This document shows positions 59,982 to 64,000 of a stretch of 64,000 nucleotides of DNA, piece by piece (the stretch's first letter is position 1; every line of letters begins with the position of its first letter). The position numbers and the translations under genes are program-made. The notes beneath the pieces are model-generated. The model saw nothing but the letters and a program-made list of their open reading frames with translations. It made no database searches and was not told the origin of the DNA. The stretch is taken from contig NZ_JBHZRJ010000004.1 of assembly GCF_043641555.1 (NCBI RefSeq), positions 310,001 to 374,000 on the forward strand, read 5' to 3'. The DNA is from Saccharospirillum alexandrii_A (GTDB taxonomy: Bacteria; Pseudomonadota; Gammaproteobacteria; Pseudomonadales; Natronospirillaceae).

Positions 59982-61439
59982 ATGGTGGGCGTACCCAGGG
60001 CAGGAGGTCGTATCGCAATTGCACTGTTAGTGGCTGTTGGGCTGGTTTTGCTGGCAGTGGGCATTTACCACAGCGTTAAACCCTTGCCACCCGGCCTCAA
60101 CGTTGACGGCCCGCTGCGGCCGGTCAGCGATGTGCGGTTTTTATCCGATACGTCTTACATTGGCACCGACGACCAGCGTCATCTCGAACAAAGCATCTTC
60201 GATGAAGTCTTCGCCATGATCGACGCGGCCGAACGTTTTGTGCTGATCGACATGTTTCTGTTCAACGATTTTCAGGGTGAGGTGCGGGAAGAGCACCGCG
60301 CGCTGTCGGCCGAACTGACCGAGCGACTGATCGCCCAGAAGCAGCGCTTCCCCGAGCTTGAGGCTCACCTGATCACCGACCCGATCAATACCGTCTATGG
60401 CGGTCAGCGTGCCAGGCACCTGGAGCGGCTGGAACAAGCGGGCATCACCGTGACGCTGACCCGGCTGGAGGCCCTGCGCGACAGCAACCCGGCCTATTCT
60501 TCCATCTGGCGTACCTTTTTATCGCACTTTGGAACCAGCACCGGAGACAGGCTGGCAAGCCCCTTGGGCGATGGCCGAATATCACTGCGAAGCTTTCTGA
60601 TTTTGCCGAACTTCAAGGCCAATCACCGCAAAGTGATTATTGCCGACCAGGGCGGGGGTAACGACTACGCGGCGCTGGTGACCTCGGCCAACCCCCATGA
60701 TGGCAGCAGCGCCCACGGCAACGTTGCCCTGCGCTTTTCCGGGCCTGCCGTACAGGATTTGCTGACAACCGAGCAGGCCGTGCTGGCTTTTTCGGGCGGC
60801 CCGACGGTACAGTCGACGCTATCAACCCGGGCCCCGGCCGACGCAACGGACGCCGGGTTAAGAGTGGTCACTGAATTGGCCATCAAACACGCGCTGCTGG
60901 AGACCATCAATGGCGTTAACGCCGGCGATCAGCTCGACATCGCCGTGTTCTACCTGTCAGACCGCGACATCGTCAACGCCCTGCTGGCCGCGCACGACCG
61001 TCAGGCCCAATTGCTCCTCCTGCTCGACGCCAACAAAGACGCCTTCGGCCGCGAAAAGAACGGTATCCCCAACCGACAAACCGCGCTCGAATTGCACCGG
61101 GCCGGCATTCCCGTGCGCTGGTGCGAAACCCGGGGCGAACAGTGCCATTCCAAATTCATGCTGGCCCGGCACGCCGATGGCGAGGCCACGTTGATTGTCG
61201 GCTCCGCCAACTTTACACGCCGCAACCTCAATAACCTCAACCTGGAAACCAATGTGGTATTAACTGGCAGAACGGCCGAGTTAACCGCTCTGGCAGACGC
61301 CGCCGACTGGTTTGAATTGCGCTGGAGCAACACCGACGACAAACGCTTCAGTGTCGATTACGGAACCTACGCCGACAACCGGGTCTGGCCGCAACTGGTG
61401 TACCGGTTCATGGAGGCCAGCGGGATCAGTACATTCTGA
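59982..61439 (+). CDS. Phospholipase D-like protein, membrane-anchored
   Basis: The 485 residues have one N-terminal membrane helix (IALLVAVGLVLLAVGIYH) and two PLD-type half-domains. The first has NHRKVIIADQGGGNDYAALVTSAN (HxK...D motif, His ~215). The second has CHSKFMLARHADGEATLIVGSANFTRRN (His ~388), where the usual Asp after the Lys is replaced by Arg. It may be a phospholipase, a cardiolipin synthase relative or a nuclease on the periplasmic side. No close neighbour gives a hint. Confidence 0.85.
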   Translation: MVGVPRAGGRIAIALLVAVGLVLLAVGIYHSVKPLPPGLNVDGPLRPVSDVRFLSDTSYIGTDDQRHLEQSIFDEVFAMIDAAERFVLIDMFLFNDFQGEVREEHRALSAELTERLIAQKQRFPELEAHLITDPINTVYGGQRARHLERLEQAGITVTLTRLEALRDSNPAYSSIWRTFLSHFGTSTGDRLASPLGDGRISLRSFLILPNFKANHRKVIIADQGGGNDYAALVTSANPHDGSSAHGNVALRFSGPAVQDLLTTEQAVLAFSGGPTVQSTLSTRAPADATDAGLRVVTELAIKHALLETINGVNAGDQLDIAVFYLSDRDIVNALLAAHDRQAQLLLLLDANKDAFGREKNGIPNRQTALELHRAGIPVRWCETRGEQCHSKFMLARHADGEATLIVGSANFTRRNLNNLNLETNVVLTGRTAELTALADAADWFELRWSNTDDKRFSVDYGTYADNRVWPQLVYRFMEASGISTF

Positions 61440-61540
61440 GGTTTCCGGGATAGGGGCGCGATAGGTAACGCGCCAGGATTGTCGAATCAGGAAAACTCGA
61501 CTAAACATAAGCTTATGCCCGAACAACAATAGGAATCGCC

Positions 61541-61780
61541 ATGCCCTTCTCCGACGACCACCTCGCCGAGCTGAATTTGCTTACCCAGTTTCGGGCCTCT
61601 TCATTGCAGGAAGGCATAAAAGTGCATAGCCAGGAGGCCGACCCGGCACTGGTAGCCGCTGCCGAACGCCTGCATGGCAAAGGGCTGATCACCCATAAAG
61701 ACGGCGGCTACCTGACCGACCTCGGGGTCGAAACAGTCGACCACACTCGAAAGTTGCTGGGCATTCTATCGAGTCAGTAA
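61541..61780 (+). CDS. TIGR02647 family small protein
   Basis: The 79 residues (MPFSDDHLAELNLLTQFR ... LLGILSSQ) match the short conserved family TIGR02647 of pseudomonads and relatives, which looks like a winged helix-type domain (HGKGLITHKDGGYLTDLG) and is sometimes annotated as DNA-binding. Its role is not known. It converges on the lumazine synthase gene. Confidence 0.85.
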   Translation: MPFSDDHLAELNLLTQFRASSLQEGIKVHSQEADPALVAAAERLHGKGLITHKDGGYLTDLGVETVDHTRKLLGILSSQ

Positions 61781-61783
61781 TGC

Positions 61784-61809
61784 AACGGCCCGAATGGTTT
61801 CGGGCCGTT
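61784..61809. terminator. Bidirectional hairpin between convergent genes
   Basis: AACGGCCCGAA-TGGT-TTCGGGCCGTT forms a perfect 11-bp stem with a 4-base loop exactly in the 33-bp gap between the stops. There are only two T residues at the 3' side in each direction, so it may act as a structured 3' end rather than a classic rho-independent terminator. Confidence 0.6.
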
Positions 61810-61813
61810 CAGG

Positions 61814-62278
61814 TTAACCGGTGATCGCCCGCAGGCTACCCAGGGTGGCATGGCAGGCCTGAGCCGCTTCCTGACCCTTTTTCACGAAGTGCTCGCGGAA
61901 ATAGCGCTGGTGTTCCTCGTGTTCGTGAAAATGGTGCGGCGTCAGCACCACGCTGAAGACCGCAACATCGGTATCCAGCTGCACTCGCATCAGCCCATCA
62001 ATCACCGCCTGGGCGACAAAGTCATGCCGGTAGATGCCACCGTCGACTACCAGGCCACAGGCGACAATGGCGTCAAAGCGTCCGCTTTTGGCCAGGTGCT
62101 TGGCGTGCAATGGAATTTCATAGGCACCGGGCACGCGCAGGTGTTCGACCTCGGCCGAGGTGTCCAGTTGTTTCAGTTCAGATTCAAACGACGCGCAGGC
62201 CTGTCCGACAATGTCGGCATGCCAGGAGGCCGCAATAACGGCGACGCGGGTAGTGCGGTTGGGGATAGACTGATTCAT
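61814..62278 (-). CDS. ribH: 6,7-dimethyl-8-ribityllumazine synthase, type II
   Basis: RibH condenses the riboflavin precursor from 5-amino-6-ribitylamino-uracil and dihydroxybutanone phosphate. The 154 residues have VAVIAASWHADIV, LRVPGAYEIPLHAKHLA and CGLVVDGGIYRHDFVAQAVIDGLM, with the HFHEHEEHQRYFREHFVKKG tail of the type II (RibH2-like) decameric enzymes. It starts at ATG 62278 with GAGGG upstream. The FMN riboswitch in its leader shows flavin control. The other rib genes are elsewhere; many bacteria with RibH2 also have a standard RibH. Confidence 0.92.
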   Translation of the reverse strand: MNQSIPNRTTRVAVIAASWHADIVGQACASFESELKQLDTSAEVEHLRVPGAYEIPLHAKHLAKSGRFDAIVACGLVVDGGIYRHDFVAQAVIDGLMRVQLDTDVAVFSVVLTPHHFHEHEEHQRYFREHFVKKGQEAAQACHATLGSLRAITG

Positions 62279-62372
62279 GGGTTTCCCTCACGATTAGGGT
62301 GATGGCCAGAATCAGGGCGCGCGAGTACGCAAAGACCACCGCGCAGGGCGCGGCAGCGATTGGGTGGTTCGC

Positions 62373-62545
62373 GATCTCTCTCATCCGGACTCTAACCGTC
62401 GGCTCTGGTTTCACACCAGATCTGCTGACCTCGCCGTGACGCACCGGCTTTCATCCGGTTCACCGCGAGCGCTCGCGGGCTCCTGACCTGCATTGCTGCC
62501 AATCAGATACCGCCGGTGGGGAATTTCACCCCGCCCTGAGAACGC
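62373..62545 (-). ncRNA. FMN riboswitch (RFN element)
   Basis: On the minus strand the ribH leader has the RFN blocks in order: TTCTCAGGGCGGGGTGAAAT, CCCCACCGGCGGTAT, AGCCCGCGAGCGCTCGCGG, GGTCAGCAGATCTGGTG and the 3' GCCGACGGTTAGAGTCCGGA-TGAGAGA. It senses FMN and should shut down ribH when flavin is plentiful. The 94 bp between it and ribH (62279-62372) is GC-rich and likely forms the expression platform; I do not define a terminator. On the other side, 62546-62637 shows nothing. Confidence 0.96.
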
Positions 62546-62637
62546 TGCTGGCGCCTTAGCGCCAGACGAGCGGCAGTATACTGAAAAAACACAGAAGCGC
62601 ACCATCACCCAAGCGCTGGGAGCCAGCGTTGTCGAAA

Positions 62638-63276
62638 TCAGTCCGGTGTGGCGTTAGGTCTGATACCGGGCGAGGCCGATTCCTGCTCTGTGCTCTTATA
62701 CAAACCGGCCGTCAGCATGAATTGCATCGCATCTTCAAACGGCCAGTCCACATAAATCAGGTCGGCCTTGCGCACCAGCAGCGTTACCCCGGCGATCTGA
62801 TAGCTGACCTGCATCAGCACCGGCACCCACTCATCGGTTTCGTTGTGTTTTTCCAGCGCCTGACCAACAGCCCTGGGGACATCGTTTGCCGTCACAAAGC
62901 CGACAATGTAGGTGTCGTTCGCCTGTTTAACCAGAACGGTTTGCCGTTCTTTGGTTTTCTCCGGGTCGGTGCTGATCAGCGAGGCCATGTCTTTAATGGC
63001 CCCATATACGGTCTTCAGCAGCGGAAACCGGAGAATCTGGTCTTCCAACTTTTGGTACAACCAGACGATCGGACTGACACTGAACGCCAGGCCGATGATC
63101 AGCAACAGGGTCAGCACCAAAACAAAGCCACTCCCTGCCCAGGGTTGGCTGATGCCGACCAGGCGAAGCAGTGCGAGCCCGAAATTATTGAGCCCGTCGC
63201 CGATCGTCCAGAACAGCCACAAAGACAGCGCCAGCGGCAGGATCCTGAGGACTCCACGGGTGATGGTTTTGCGCAT
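62638..63276 (-). CDS. DUF502 family membrane protein
   Basis: The 212 residues have two membrane helices (RGVLRILPLALSLWLFWTI and GSGFVLVLTLLLIIGLAFSV) and a soluble domain with the DUF502 pattern LEDQILRFPLLKTVYGAIKDMASLI, then VVLVKQ/GFVTAND-like strands. The function is unknown. It lies 93 bp from the FMN riboswitch and is transcribed toward it; the divergent partner is the AbrB-type gene. Confidence 0.88.
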   Translation of the reverse strand: MRKTITRGVLRILPLALSLWLFWTIGDGLNNFGLALLRLVGISQPWAGSGFVLVLTLLLIIGLAFSVSPIVWLYQKLEDQILRFPLLKTVYGAIKDMASLISTDPEKTKERQTVLVKQANDTYIVGFVTANDVPRAVGQALEKHNETDEWVPVLMQVSYQIAGVTLLVRKADLIYVDWPFEDAMQFMLTAGLYKSTEQESASPGIRPNATPD

Positions 63277-63448
63277 TTATGTGCTCCTGTGTTCAGGTTG
63301 GCGTTTCAGGGTCGTACACTCTTAATCAGAGCAGAGCCTATCAGATTGAATGCCAGCTATTGGCCTTCGGAGTTTAACGCTGCGTTTTATTTCGAAACCC
63401 TGCCTGCCACTCTATACTGCGCGCGACTATTAATCCTGCCGGAGCGCC

Positions 63449-64000
63449 ATGAGCCCCAGTCATCCGACCCGATTGAACACCGCGCTGAATCTGCTGCTGA
63501 CGCTCGCCATCGCTGCCGTCGGTGCCCTGGTGTTCAATGCGCTGTCCTGGCCGTTACCCTGGATGCTGGGCAGCCTGACAGCGACGCTTGTCGGCAGCCT
63601 GCTCGGTTTTACTCCCCATATTCCAATTCGGCTGTTCACCGCCATGCTGCTGATACTGGGCATCTATGCCGGTGCCGCTCTTGACCCGAGCCTGGTGTTT
63701 ACCGTCTGGCACTGGCCCCTGTCGCTGATCGGCATGGTGTTGCTGGTTATTGCAACAACAGCGGTCAACCATTGGTACTTTCGGCGTTTTGCCGGGTTCG
63801 ATAGCACCACGGCGCTGTATGCCTCGGTGCCCGGAGCCCAGTCGCTCGTGCTGATCATGGGTGCACGCAGTGGCGCCGATGAAAAGCAGATGCTGATCCC
63901 GCAAATAACCCGGGTGCTGGCTGTGATCTATTTCGTGCCGCTGATTCTGGTGAGCCTCGGTGACCTGACCGGGCTCGATATCAATCGCATTCGCTCAGTG
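63449..64000 (+). CDS. AbrB family putative membrane transporter (cut by window edge)
   Basis: The first 184 residues of a polytopic membrane protein are present. It begins MSPSHPTRLNTALNLLLTLA and shows the AbrB/AmoA-like repeat: a Pro-rich helix break LSWPLPWMLGSLTATLVGSLLG, then the SVPGAQSLVLIMGARSGADEKQMLIPQITRVLAV block, typical of the family. The function is uncertain; members are sometimes called ammonia monooxygenase-like. The start ATG 63449 has GGAG upstream. Confidence 0.88.
   Translation, partial: MSPSHPTRLNTALNLLLTLAIAAVGALVFNALSWPLPWMLGSLTATLVGSLLGFTPHIPIRLFTAMLLILGIYAGAALDPSLVFTVWHWPLSLIGMVLLVIATTAVNHWYFRRFAGFDSTTALYASVPGAQSLVLIMGARSGADEKQMLIPQITRVLAVIYFVPLILVSLGDLTGLDINRIRSV

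Noticed and set aside
62629..63684. 351-codon plus-strand frame across the DUF502 gene and beyond
   Set aside because: It runs antisense to DUF502 and out of frame over the AbrB gene start; no protein-like features.

Overview
The window is a replication-origin region of a gammaproteobacterial chromosome with moderately high GC. The gene order yidC-rnpA-rpmH / oriC / dnaA-dnaN-recF-gyrB, the parS-type palindromes next to gyrB, and two blocks that match the Pseudomonas origin neighbourhood (engB / cytochrome c4 - dsbA - endonuclease - diguanylate cyclase, and coxBA-ctaG-coxC / DUF2909 / SURF1-ctaAB-SCO) point to the Pseudomonadales/Oceanospirillales branch. A Saccharospirillum- or Reinekea-like marine bacterium is my best guess, by inference only. 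No phage, transposase or CRISPR was seen.

Layout. 1-1465 (minus): yidC (cut by the window edge), a decayed yidD-like stretch, rnpA without a normal start codon, rpmH. 1466-2136: oriC with DnaA boxes. 2137-8282: dnaA, dnaN, recF, gyrB. 8283-9176: a long hairpin repeat, a terminator, two parS sites and a frameshifted alkyltransferase-like gene. 9177-22872: peroxiredoxin, GNAT, a 7TM hybrid kinase, the dgcP-endonuclease-dsbA-cytochrome c4 block, engB, a MaoC-like protein, yheV-purE-purK, an unknown gene and a MATE transporter. 23207-31856: a complete aa3-type cytochrome c oxidase operon with its copper and heme A assembly factors. 31853-38883: B12-binding protein under a cobalamin riboswitch, pip, dtd, a TPR-GAF-GGDEF protein, a glutamine amidotransferase and an OmpA-like lipoprotein. 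38958-44665: Lrp regulator, tRNA-Pro(CGG) with a tRNA-like remnant behind it, aldo/keto reductase, cytochrome c lipoprotein, DUF898 and M48 peptidase. 44996-53195 (minus): copper ATPase with a CueR-type promoter, then an amidase / gamma-glutamyltransferase-like / NMT1-type ABC importer operon. 53557-64000: GGDEF-EAL protein, cytochrome c lipoprotein, a response regulator with hybrid kinase, phospholipase D-like protein, TIGR02647 protein, lumazine synthase under an FMN riboswitch, DUF502 protein and an AbrB-type membrane protein.

The most unusual signal is a family of four long hairpin elements (around 8314, 39869, 44686 and 55489). Each has a conserved core carrying two small hairpins, enclosed by a 19-21 bp stem whose sequence differs between copies while both arms stay complementary. 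Three copies also have outer inverted repeats. They sit in all four convergent intergenic gaps longer than 100 bp in this window, and nowhere else. This suggests a structured 3'-end or chromosome-organising element, or a mobile palindromic repeat confined to gene ends.

Other points of interest are an rnpA that may start at ATT just behind the rpmH stop, the yidD remnant, an atl gene broken by a single-base frameshift, a DsbA with a CIHC active site, and a transport/hydrolase operon of unknown substrate. Family assignments rest on motifs recognised by eye; no searches were run.
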